A stretch of 33,386 nucleotides of DNA from assembly GCA_025458105.1 (NCBI GenBank), contig JALOTD010000035.1, positions 1-33,386 on the forward strand. Reading direction: 5' to 3'. How positions within the stretch are numbered: position 1 is the stretch's first letter; every line of letters begins with the position of its first letter. Of this stretch, positions 1-6,530 are shown piece by piece. Origin of the DNA: Tabrizicola sp. (lineage in GTDB: Bacteria; Pseudomonadota; Alphaproteobacteria; Rhodobacterales; Rhodobacteraceae). The notes beneath the pieces were generated by a model. That model searched no databases, was not told the origin of the DNA, and saw only the letters and a list, made by a program, of their open reading frames with translations. Both the position numbers and the translations under genes were made by a program.

Positions 1-825
1 TCGATCATCCTGGTCATCTACGGCATCCTGACCCAGACCAACATCGGCGACCTGTTCGTCGCGGGCGTCCTGCCGGGTCTTCTGGGCCTCATGCTTTACA
101 TGCTGGCAGTGGTCTGGGTCGCCTGGCGCCGCCCCGAGGAGGCACCACAGGGAAAGCCAAGCTCGTGGACGGAACGGCTCGCCTCGCTGCGCGGGATCTG
201 GCCCTTCCTGTTCCTGTTCGGCGTCATCATCGGTGGGCTTTATGCCAACCTCTTCACCGCAACCGAGGCTGCGGGCATCGGCGCCGGCATGTCGATCATC
301 GTGGGCTTCCTGCAGCGGACGCTGACGCTGAAGCTACTGCGCACCGTGATCCTGGAAACCGCCTATACCTCGATCTCGCTTTACGTGGTGCTGTTCGGGG
401 CGATGATGCTGTCGAAGCTTCTCACCATGTCGGGGCTGTCGGTCGGCATCCTGGACCTGGTGAACAGCTTCGGCCTGTCGGGCTATGGGCTTATCTTCGC
501 GATCCTGATCGTGTTCCTGGTCCTTGGCTGCGTGATGGACTCGCTGGCGATCATCCTGATCTTCGTGCCGCTCTTTGCACCCGTCGTCGCCGCGCAAGGC
601 TTCGACCTGGTCTGGTTCGGGATCATCGTCGTCGTGGTCACGGAAATCGCGCTGATCACCCCGCCGGTGGGCATGAACGTCTTCGTCCTGAAGGCCGTGC
701 TGCCCGACGTGCCGGTCCTGCGCATCTTCCGCAGCCTCGCGCCCTTCATTGCGGTGGATATCGTCCGCCTGGGGCTTCTGGTGGCCTTTCCTGCCATTTC
801 GCTCTGGCTCGTGACGCATGTCTGA
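1..825 (+). CDS. dctM: TRAP transporter large permease, DctM subunit (3' part)
   Basis: This is the C-terminal part of the large membrane subunit of a tripartite ATP-independent periplasmic transporter, which imports an organic acid or similar solute using an ion gradient. The frame is open from the first base and 274 codons are visible. DctM proteins are usually about 430 residues, so roughly the last two thirds are present. The fragment is almost entirely hydrophobic segments. It ends with the family-typical block ITPPVGMNVFVLKA, followed by a final membrane span. The small DctQ subunit and the DctP binding protein must lie to the left, outside the window, so the substrate cannot be named. 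Its last 8 bases overlap the start of the next gene. The family call is secure; the substrate is unknown. Confidence 0.93.
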   Translation, partial: SIILVIYGILTQTNIGDLFVAGVLPGLLGLMLYMLAVVWVAWRRPEEAPQGKPSSWTERLASLRGIWPFLFLFGVIIGGLYANLFTATEAAGIGAGMSIIVGFLQRTLTLKLLRTVILETAYTSISLYVVLFGAMMLSKLLTMSGLSVGILDLVNSFGLSGYGLIFAILIVFLVLGCVMDSLAIILIFVPLFAPVVAAQGFDLVWFGIIVVVVTEIALITPPVGMNVFVLKAVLPDVPVLRIFRSLAPFIAVDIVRLGLLVAFPAISLWLVTHV

Positions 826-1483
826 CGTGGAACTGCAGGCCGCGGAGATCCTCCGCGTCCTGGATCTCGCCTCGGTGGTTGTCTTCGCGATCACCGGGGC
901 GCTGGTCGCCTCGCGCAAGCAGACGGACATCGTCGGTTTCATGTGGATGGGGGTCATCACCGGCGTGGGCGGCGGCACGCTGCGTGACCTGCTGCTGGAC
1001 GCGCCGGTGTTCTGGATCGTCGACCCGACGCCCCTGGCCCTGTGTCTCTGCGCTGCCGGACTGGTGCATTTCTCCGCCCATCTGGTGGCTTCGCGCTACC
1101 GCTTTCTCTTGTACCTCGACGCCTTCGGCATGGCGCTTGTCACCACAGTCGGCACGGCAAAGGCGCTGGACATGGGCACCGGGCCACTGGTTGTCGTCGG
1201 GATGGGGGTCATCACGGCGGCGGTGGGTGGGATCCTGCGCGACATCCTTGGACAGGAGCCGTCGATCCTCCTCCGGCGCGACATCTATGTGACAGCTGCC
1301 GTCCTGGGGTCGGTCACCTATGTTCTGGCCGATGCCGCAGGCTTGGCCCGGCCGGAAACAACTGCAATCGCCCTCTTCGCAGGGTTCGCGCTGAGAGCCT
1401 GCGCCATCAGATTTGACCTGTTCCTCCCGATCTTCCGCCCCAGCCCGGGAAGAATGCCTGGCCATCGTGGCGAGGTGAAGTGA
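818..1483 (+). CDS. TRIC/YicG-type (UPF0126) trimeric intracellular cation channel family protein
   Basis: A 221-residue integral membrane protein with about seven hydrophobic spans. It shows the internal duplication expected of the bacterial UPF0126/TRIC family: GGGTLRD at residues 51-57 in the first half and VGGILRD at 136-142 in the second, each following a hydrophobic helix. Characterised family members are homotrimeric cation channels; the role in bacteria is not well settled. The ATG at 818 lies inside the last codons of dctM and no Shine-Dalgarno sequence is visible, so translation is probably coupled to the transporter gene. The link to the TRAP system is inferred from this overlap only. 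No terminator is evident after the stop codon. Confidence 0.88.
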   Translation: MSDVELQAAEILRVLDLASVVVFAITGALVASRKQTDIVGFMWMGVITGVGGGTLRDLLLDAPVFWIVDPTPLALCLCAAGLVHFSAHLVASRYRFLLYLDAFGMALVTTVGTAKALDMGTGPLVVVGMGVITAAVGGILRDILGQEPSILLRRDIYVTAAVLGSVTYVLADAAGLARPETTAIALFAGFALRACAIRFDLFLPIFRPSPGRMPGHRGEVK

Positions 1484-1716
1484 CCGGAATAAAGCAGCGC
1501 GACTGGTCCAGCTACTGGATGTTTGCTCCCACGGTTTGAGAGAGCGCTCTGCAGTTTGCAAAAGAACAAAGCCGGTCGAGGTATCTTTGTCGGAAACCTT
1601 CGCGGAAAGATGCCCGGTCGGTCGAACATGAGATTTCTGCTTGCCAATCACCGCTATGCCCTGACGCTGCGCGTCGAGTCCAAGCGCGGACAAGATGGGG
1701 GCCGTCATGACAAGTA

Positions 1717-1733
1717 TAGGCGACGACAGCCTA
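1717..1733 (-). terminator. Weak hairpin downstream of tRNA-Arg
   Basis: TAGGC and GCCTA form a 5-bp stem with a 7-base loop, 27 bases beyond the tRNA CCA end on the minus strand. There is no strong T tract after it. It is the only candidate for a 3' end signal of the tRNA transcript within the 276-bp gap to the TRIC gene, where I see nothing else convincing. Confidence 0.25.
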
Positions 1734-1759
1734 CATTTGTCTTTACCATGAATGATGAT

Positions 1760-1836
1760 TGGCGGACCCGGAGCGATTCGAACGCCCGACCCTCAGATTC
1801 GTAGTCTGATGCTCTATCCAGCTGAGCTACGGGTCC
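1760..1836 (-). tRNA. tRNA-Arg (anticodon ACG)
   Basis: Read on the minus strand this 77-base segment folds into a complete cloverleaf. The acceptor arms GGACCCG and CGGGTCC pair fully, followed by discriminator G and an encoded CCA at 1762-1760. The D arm is GCTC/GAGC. The anticodon stem TCAGA/TCTGA encloses the loop CTACGAA, giving anticodon ACG. The T arm is GGGCG/CGCTC around TTCGAAT. In bacteria A34 of this tRNA is normally converted to inosine by TadA, so it reads CGU, CGC and CGA. The 5' ten bases overlap the end of the upstream kinase gene on the same strand. Its promoter must therefore lie inside that gene, or it is processed from a longer transcript. Confidence 0.97.
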
Positions 1837-3248
1837 GCAATGTCGGGCGATGTAGCGCCCTTGGGCAAGTGGATGGTGAACTCGGTCCCCTCGCTGTCGC
1901 TGCGGGCAAGCTCTAGCCTGCCGCCATGGCCGCGCACCAGTTCTGCGGCAATGGCGAGACCCAGCCCCGTGCCCCCTTTGCGCGCGCCCCCCTGGAAGGC
2001 CGAGAAGAGATGCTCGCGCGCCTTCGGCGGCAGGCCAGGCCCGGTGTCGCCGATCCGGATCCACCATTCGCCCTCGTCCTCGCCCGCTGAAAGCTCGATC
2101 GTACCGGGTTGGCCGGTTGCCTCGATGGCCTGTCGCGCGTTGCGGACGAGGTTCGACAGCACGCGGTACAGCTGTTCGCTGTCGGCGCGGATCATAAGTC
2201 CGTGCGGCACATCGACAAGAAGCGTGATCAGCGTTTCGGCACCAAGCCCCTCGGCCTCTGCGACGTCCTCGGCCAGTTTGGCAAGGTTCAACCGCCGTAA
2301 TTGGGGCGGCGGCTCTTCCGCCTTGCCGAAGGCCAGAGTGGACTCGCAAAGACTGACCGCGCGGCTGATCGAACCGATCAGCTTCGGGGCAGATCGCGCA
2401 ACGGTCGGGTCTGCGCTGCCTTCCAGCCGGTCTGCGAACAGTTGCGCTGTTGTCAGGATGTTGCGCAGGTCGTGACTGATCTTGGCGACCGCCCCGCCCA
2501 ATTGCGCCAGACGTTCCTTCTGCCGCAGCGCCCCGGTCAACTGGGTCTGCATCGACTGCAAAGCCTCTTCTGCCACGCGCAATTCCTCGACATCGGCCGA
2601 CGGTTCGATCACCCGTCGCGCGTCTTCTGGCGCTTCGGCATAGGTCTGCATATGGCGCACGACACGACGGATCGGGACGACCAGCAGCCGCTGCACGGCC
2701 AGGAACAGAAGAAACGCCGTCACGATCGAGATCAGGGCAGACAGGATCAGGATACGCAGCCCATAGTCCAGCATTGCCTCACGCAGGGGGCGCGTCTCGA
2801 TCGTGACCTCGATCAGGGTGCCCGCCTCTTGCACCGGATAGCCGATCACCCGGACCACCCGGTTCGTCGGGTCGATCAGCACGACAAAGGCGTCACGGAT
2901 CAACTCCCACGGACCCGCAATGCGCAGATCGAATGTGTCGTGGATTTCCCCTGGAACCGGAGAGGACAGGACCAGCTGGCGCACTTCATCCCGGCGCAGG
3001 ACGACGTTGTAGACCTCGGCATTCTTCAGAAGCTCGGCTTCCAGTTCCGGCATGATGACGTCTTCGGCCGCAAGCTGGGTCAGCGCGGCAATCTGCGCCT
3101 GCTTCAGCCGGGTCAGCAGGAAATCGGCCCGGTAACGGGCAATCGAGGGCACGAAGATCAGCACCTCGGCCAGCATCACGAAGATGACCGTCAGGATCAG
3201 GAACCGCCCCGATAGCGTCTTGAGAAAGCCTCGTCGCCGTTCTGCCAC
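1827..3248 (-). CDS. Sensor histidine kinase
   Basis: A 473-residue membrane-bound histidine kinase. Hydrophobic spans at about 14-34 and 163-188 flank a periplasmic sensing region of about 125 residues. A HAMP-like linker (about 189-240) leads to a dimerisation helix with the H-box KISHDLRNIL, His259 being the predicted phosphoacceptor. The ATPase domain has the N-box NLVRNARQAIE, the G1 box GDTGPGLPP and the G2 box GGTGLGLAIA. The start is GTG at 3248, preceded by AAGGGCG. It follows the flavoprotein gene by 21 bp, so it is probably the third gene of that operon. No response regulator is encoded nearby, so the partner is elsewhere. The TAG stop at 1829-1827 lies inside the tRNA-Arg gene and forms bases 8-10 of the tRNA. 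The signal sensed is unknown. Confidence 0.93.
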   Translation of the reverse strand: MAERRRGFLKTLSGRFLILTVIFVMLAEVLIFVPSIARYRADFLLTRLKQAQIAALTQLAAEDVIMPELEAELLKNAEVYNVVLRRDEVRQLVLSSPVPGEIHDTFDLRIAGPWELIRDAFVVLIDPTNRVVRVIGYPVQEAGTLIEVTIETRPLREAMLDYGLRILILSALISIVTAFLLFLAVQRLLVVPIRRVVRHMQTYAEAPEDARRVIEPSADVEELRVAEEALQSMQTQLTGALRQKERLAQLGGAVAKISHDLRNILTTAQLFADRLEGSADPTVARSAPKLIGSISRAVSLCESTLAFGKAEEPPPQLRRLNLAKLAEDVAEAEGLGAETLITLLVDVPHGLMIRADSEQLYRVLSNLVRNARQAIEATGQPGTIELSAGEDEGEWWIRIGDTGPGLPPKAREHLFSAFQGGARKGGTGLGLAIAAELVRGHGGRLELARSDSEGTEFTIHLPKGATSPDIADP

Positions 3249-3269
3249 CCTGGTCGCCCTTGCCCGGAG

Positions 3270-4685
3270 TCAGGGAACCCAGCGTTGGACAAAGCGGACG
3301 AACCGCTTCAGCGTCGGGCTCTCGAACAATTTTGGGCTAAAGTAGGCACTTGCGGCGCGTTTGGAAACCTCTCCCAGCGTCGGATAGGGTGCAACCATCC
3401 CGGCAATGGCGGTCATTTTCAGCTTTGCACTGATTGCCAGCGACCAAAGCCCGATCAGTTCACCCGCCTGGGGGCCCGCAATGCTGGCACCGACGGGGCG
3501 GCCCTTGACGATCATGACCTTGATCAGCCCCTTGGACTTCCCCTCGGCCTGGGCGCGGTCGTTGTGGTGGAACTCGGCCCGCACAACGGTCAGCGCGGCC
3601 CCATGGGCCTTGCGCGCCTCGGCCTCGGTCAGGCCGACGTGGGCCAGTTCGGGGTCGGTGTAGGTCGCGCGGGGAATGGCGCGGGGGTCGGCCTTGGCGG
3701 GCAGACCCAGCACGATCTGGCGCACGACAATTCCCGCGTGCCAGCCCGCGACATGGGTGAACTGCAGACCGCCTGCCACATCGCCCACTGCGTAGACCCG
3801 CCGATTGGTCGTGCTGCGCAGCGCAGCGTTGACGGTGATCCCCTTTGGCGTATGGGCGATTCCAGCCTGATCCAGACCCAACCCATCCAGCGAGACCTTG
3901 CGGCCAACCGCCATCAGAAGATGGCTGCCCTTCACCAGCTTGCCATCACCCAAGGTGACCTCGACTGCGCCCGGCGTACCCGCCAGCTTGACGACGGGCT
4001 GGCCCTCCAAGAGTCGCACGCCTTCCGCACGCAGCTGGTCGATCACGACGGCCGCCAGTTCCGGATCTTCGCGCCCCAGGACCTGCGCGCCTTCGATCAC
4101 GGTCACCTCGCATCCAAGCCGCCGGTGCGCCTGCGCCAGCTCCACGCCAATGGGGCCGCCGCCGATCACGACCAGATGCTCAGGTCTTTCCCGCAGGGCA
4201 AAGATCGTCTCGTTCGTCAGGTAGGGCGTCGTATCCACCCCCTGGATCGGCGGCACAAAGGGGCGCGAGCCGGTGGCGATGACAAAGCGCCGGGCGCGGA
4301 TGGTCGTGTCCCCGGCCTGAACCTCACGCGGGCCAGTGAACCGGGCAAAGGCGCGGATGACGGTGCAGCCAAGGCCTTCAAACCGTTCCTGGCTGTCGAC
4401 CGGCGCGATTTGGTCGACGACGGCGGCAACATGATCCTTCACGGCGCCGAAATCGACCTGCGGCGCAATGCCCGGAACCCCGCAAAAGCCATGCCGTTGC
4501 GCTTCGGCAGCCTTTGCGGCGGCGATCAGCGCCTTGGACGGCACGCAGCCCGCGTTCAGGCAATCGCCGCCCATCTCTCCGGCCTCGATCAGCACGACAC
4601 GCGCACCCATCTGCACGGCCCCTGCCGCGACGGACAGCCCGCCAGAGCCCGCGCCGATCACGCAGATATCCGTATCGATCTTCAT
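3270..4685 (-). CDS. FAD-dependent pyridine nucleotide-disulfide oxidoreductase (MerA/Lpd-like)
   Basis: A 471-residue flavoprotein of the dihydrolipoyl dehydrogenase / mercuric reductase superfamily. The FAD-binding GAGSGG lies at 11-16. The redox-active disulfide motif GGDCLNAGCVPSK carries Cys42 and Cys47. A second Rossmann motif, VVIGGGPIGVE (about 172-182), binds NAD(P)H. In classical members a His-Pro-Thr...Glu element near the C terminus completes the active site; here the matching block is PYPTLGE (433-439), with Tyr434 in place of His. Mercuric reductases also use Tyr there, but this protein lacks the N-terminal metal-binding domain and the C-terminal cysteine pair of MerA. It lies one base after a TVP38/TMEM64 gene, a pairing or fusion I recall from many bacteria. 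The substrate is unknown; calling it lpd or merA would overstate the evidence. Confidence 0.9.
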   Translation of the reverse strand: MKIDTDICVIGAGSGGLSVAAGAVQMGARVVLIEAGEMGGDCLNAGCVPSKALIAAAKAAEAQRHGFCGVPGIAPQVDFGAVKDHVAAVVDQIAPVDSQERFEGLGCTVIRAFARFTGPREVQAGDTTIRARRFVIATGSRPFVPPIQGVDTTPYLTNETIFALRERPEHLVVIGGGPIGVELAQAHRRLGCEVTVIEGAQVLGREDPELAAVVIDQLRAEGVRLLEGQPVVKLAGTPGAVEVTLGDGKLVKGSHLLMAVGRKVSLDGLGLDQAGIAHTPKGITVNAALRSTTNRRVYAVGDVAGGLQFTHVAGWHAGIVVRQIVLGLPAKADPRAIPRATYTDPELAHVGLTEAEARKAHGAALTVVRAEFHHNDRAQAEGKSKGLIKVMIVKGRPVGASIAGPQAGELIGLWSLAISAKLKMTAIAGMVAPYPTLGEVSKRAASAYFSPKLFESPTLKRFVRFVQRWVP

Positions 4686-4686
4686 C

Positions 4687-5409
4687 TCACTGTGCCTTCC
4701 GCAGGAGTTTCACCAGCATCGGCAGCGCCGCCAGGACGGCCAGCCCCAGGATCGGGCCAAGCACTGGCGCGGTGAACAGGATGGAAAGGTCTGGCTTTTC
4801 GCCCAAGGCAAAGACATCACCAAGGCCAGAGCCGACCGACGTGAAGACCAGCGCACCAGGAATGATCCCGAGGAAGGTCGTCACGGCATATACGGAAAGC
4901 CGCGTACCTGTGAAGGCGGGGACAAGATTGGCCAGAAAGAACGGCACGACAGGCACCAGGCGCATCAGGAACAGGACCGACCATTCGTTCTGCCGGATCC
5001 CCTCGATCAACCGTGCCGCAGCCCCGCCGCCCGCGGACAACTTTGCCGAAAGCTTCTCGCCAAAGCCCGAGCGCGCGGCCAGAAAGATCAGGACTGCCCC
5101 AAGCGTCGCACCAAGGACGTTGTACAGAACGCCCGGGAAAAGCCCGAACAGAAAGCCGCCGGTCAAGGTCGCCACGGTTCCGCCTGGCAGGCTAAGGGCC
5201 ACAATCGCGACATAGGCCAGAAGGAAGACCAGAACCGTCATGAGATAATTGCCGTCACGGAACGCGATCAGCACCTCGCGGTGCTGCGCCAGGGTCTCGA
5301 AGCTCAGTTGGTCACGAAAGAAGACCGCCCCAGTGATTGCTGCCACGGCAATGGCGAGAATCGGCAGCTTTCTGGCCCAACTCGTGCGGGGTAGGCTTTC
5401 GGTCGGCAT
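4687..5409 (-). CDS. TVP38/TMEM64 family (DedA/VTT-type) membrane protein
   Basis: A polytopic inner-membrane protein of 240 residues from the chosen start. The first span follows a short basic N-terminus, SWARKLPILAIAV. The central part carries the glycine-rich VTT-domain pattern, with GGTVATLTGGFLFG and then GATLGAVLIFLAARSGFG, typical of re-entrant helices in DedA/VMP1/TMEM64 proteins. Eukaryotic relatives are lipid scramblases; bacterial members are linked to lipid-carrier transport and membrane homeostasis. The open frame reaches 5502, but the first part looks non-coding. ATG 5409 has AAGGA upstream and precedes the hydrophobic region; ATG 5430 is the alternative. The stop is one base from the flavoprotein start, so the two are probably translationally coupled. 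It heads a three-gene operon with that enzyme and the kinase. Confidence 0.88.
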   Translation of the reverse strand: MPTESLPRTSWARKLPILAIAVAAITGAVFFRDQLSFETLAQHREVLIAFRDGNYLMTVLVFLLAYVAIVALSLPGGTVATLTGGFLFGLFPGVLYNVLGATLGAVLIFLAARSGFGEKLSAKLSAGGGAAARLIEGIRQNEWSVLFLMRLVPVVPFFLANLVPAFTGTRLSVYAVTTFLGIIPGALVFTSVGSGLGDVFALGEKPDLSILFTAPVLGPILGLAVLAALPMLVKLLRKAQ

Positions 5410-5571
5410 GATGGTCTGATGTCCTTGCATGGCATCAGACCATGGCCGAGGGGAGGGGGCTTGCACAGGGGCCTCACGCTGCCTTGATCCCCCACAGGAC
5501 ATTCGGCGGGGACCTGTAACATTTCCGGCGGATCAGGCGGCAAATGTTGCAGGAAATCTGCTCTGGACGCG

Positions 5572-5600
5572 TTGACTTGGGCAAAGTCCGCCCGTAAAGG
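5572..5600 (+). promoter_or_regulatory. Candidate sigma70 promoter of rpmH-rnpA-yidD
   Basis: TTGACT at 5572-5577 and TAAAGG at 5595-5600 are separated by 17 bases. They lie 66 bases upstream of the rpmH ATG, in the divergent gap to the TVP38 operon. The -35 element is near consensus and the -10 is imperfect, as is common in GC-rich alphaproteobacteria. Confidence 0.5.
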
Positions 5601-5665
5601 ACGGGCTTCAAGTTACGAGGCCCTCGAATCCGTTCCGGGGTTCGGGTCAATTACGGAGAGCCGCG

Positions 5666-5800
5666 ATGAAGCGCACCTTTCAACCGTCGAACCTGGTTCG
5701 CAAGCGCCGCCACGGGTTCCGTGCGCGCATGGCCACCAAGAACGGCCGTCTTGTCCTGGCAGCCCGCCGCGCCAAGGGCCGTCACAAGCTGACCGCCTGA
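5666..5800 (+). CDS. rpmH: 50S ribosomal protein L34
   Basis: A 44-residue, strongly basic protein beginning [18 protein letters not shown] and ending AKGRHKLTA, which matches the near-invariant L34 sequence and length. L34 is a component of the large ribosomal subunit that contacts 23S rRNA. CGGAGAG at 5653-5659 is the ribosome binding site, 6 bases before the ATG. It is followed by rnpA and yidD in the order found across most bacteria. Two hairpins directly after its stop (5805-5820 and 5839-5896) may set its expression above that of rnpA, as expected for a ribosomal protein gene upstream of a low-abundance RNase P subunit. It is too short for many gene callers. Confidence 0.98.
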   Translation: MKRTFQPSNLVRKRRHGFRARMATKNGRLVLAARRAKGRHKLTA

Positions 5801-5804
5801 TGCA

Positions 5805-5820
5805 GGCCCCTGCGGGGGCC
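5805..5820 (+). other. Short GC hairpin after rpmH
   Basis: GGCCCC and GGGGCC pair perfectly around the loop TGCG, beginning four bases after the rpmH stop. No T tract follows, so it is more likely a processing or 3'-protecting structure than a terminator. Confidence 0.5.
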
Positions 5821-5832
5821 GTGGGTCGCGTG

Positions 5833-6234
5833 ATGACACCGCCGGAGAACCAAGGGGCAGGCCACAGCGCCGAGGCACCTTTCGGTTCTCCGGCGGTTTC
5901 GCTTTGCGTGATGGCCAAGCGCGCCGATTTCCTGAAGGCCGCCAGCGCCCGGCGACAGGGGACAGACGGCTTTCTCTTGCAGGCGCGCAACCGGGCGGAT
6001 GGCGAGGACCACGTACGCGTTGGCTTCACCGCGTCCAAGAAGATCGGCAATGCCGTGTTGCGCAATCGGGCGAAGCGGCGGCTGCGGGCCCTGGCGCGCG
6101 AGGTGCTTGTACCCCTGGCGCGCCCCGGCTGGGATTATGTGCTGGTCGCGCGTCCACAGGCGACGGTGACGCGCTCCTTTGCCGATCTTCGGGCCGATCT
6201 GGACCGCGCCCTGCGCCTGGTGCACCGGACATGA
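5833..6234 (+). CDS. rnpA: Ribonuclease P protein component
   Basis: Protein subunit of RNase P, which binds the catalytic RNA and helps remove 5' leaders from precursor tRNAs. The core contains KRADFLKAASARRQG, then VGFTASKKIGNAVLRNRAKRRLR with the RNR signature typical of RnpA, and the usual C-terminal helix FADLRADLDRAL. From ATG 5833 the protein is 133 residues with an N-terminus of MTPPEN, a form I associate with rhodobacterial RnpA. The other plausible start is ATG 5911 (MAKRADFL), giving 107 residues. Neither has a good Shine-Dalgarno sequence. A 13-bp inverted repeat spans codons 3-22 of the longer form, which makes the start choice uncertain. The stop overlaps yidD by 4 bases. Confidence 0.93.
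   Translation: MTPPENQGAGHSAEAPFGSPAVSLCVMAKRADFLKAASARRQGTDGFLLQARNRADGEDHVRVGFTASKKIGNAVLRNRAKRRLRALAREVLVPLARPGWDYVLVARPQATVTRSFADLRADLDRALRLVHRT
5839..5896 (+). terminator. 13-bp perfect inverted repeat at the rnpA start (possible attenuator)
   Basis: CCGCCGGAGAACC (5839-5851) and GGTTCTCCGGCGG (5884-5896) are exact inverse complements separated by 32 bases, with further AAGG/CCTT pairing inside. The sequence TTTCGCTTT follows directly. This looks like an intrinsic terminator or attenuator between rpmH and rnpA, although it also lies inside the longer rnpA reading frame. Confidence 0.55.
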
Positions 6235-6479
6235 CGCCGCTGGCCCATGTTCTCGCCCTGCCCGTCCGGGCCTACCGGCTGCTCCTGTCGCCCTGGGTCG
6301 GCCATGGCTGCCGCTTTCAGCCCACCTGTTCCGCCTATGCGCTGGAAGCGCTAGAGCGGCACGGCGCGGTCAAGGGTGGCTACCTCACGGCCAATCGCCT
6401 GTGCCGCTGCCATCCCTGGGGCGGCCACGGCTATGACCCGGTGCCAGGCGCTGACCCAGAGCACGACGCCAACCGCTAG
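6231..6479 (+). CDS. yidD: Membrane protein insertion efficiency factor YidD
   Basis: An 82-residue protein of the YidD (UPF0161/haemolytic domain) family, a small membrane-associated factor that helps YidC and Sec insert proteins. It has the hallmark YRLLLSPWVGHGCRFQPTCS with the conserved cysteines, then AYALEALERHG, and CRCHPWGGHGYDPVP near the C terminus. The N-terminal stretch can form an amphipathic helix. ATG 6231 overlaps the rnpA stop in an ATGA arrangement, so translation is coupled. In most bacteria yidC follows immediately; here yidC lies 1.4 kb away and points towards yidD. Confidence 0.96.
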   Translation: MTPLAHVLALPVRAYRLLLSPWVGHGCRFQPTCSAYALEALERHGAVKGGYLTANRLCRCHPWGGHGYDPVPGADPEHDANR

Positions 6480-6481
6480 CG

Positions 6482-6526
6482 CCGGAATTTTCGAAAATTC
6501 CGGACCGATTTCTTCAAAGAAATCGG
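6482..6526. terminator. Two tandem perfect palindromic hairpins (bidirectional terminator)
   Basis: Two adjacent 22-base elements fill the 51-bp gap between convergent yidD and engB. The first (6482-6503) has arms CCGGAATTTT and AAAATTCCGG around CG. The second (6505-6526) has arms CCGATTTCTT and AAGAAATCGG around CA. Both are perfect 10-bp stems. The T- and A-rich inner arms supply a U-rich segment on either strand, suggesting termination from both sides. Confidence 0.8.
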
Positions 6527-6530
6527 CGCG

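Noticed and set aside
746-1708. 320-codon minus-strand frame opposite the TRIC gene, continuing into the gap before the tRNA
   Set aside because: The composition is charged and low in hydrophobic core residues, there is no ribosome binding site, and most of it is antisense to a clear membrane protein gene.
1760-1836. tRNA-Arg as an integration site for a mobile element
   Set aside because: There is no integrase, no repeated tRNA 3' end and no change in gene type nearby.
3285-4775. 496-codon plus-strand frame opposite the flavoprotein gene
   Set aside because: It is antisense to a gene with intact flavin and disulfide motifs, and its product has no recognisable domain.
5590-5606. GCCCGT/ACGGGC inverted repeat upstream of rpmH
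   Set aside because: It overlaps the candidate -10 element and is only 6 bp long. It could be an operator, but nothing else supports that.
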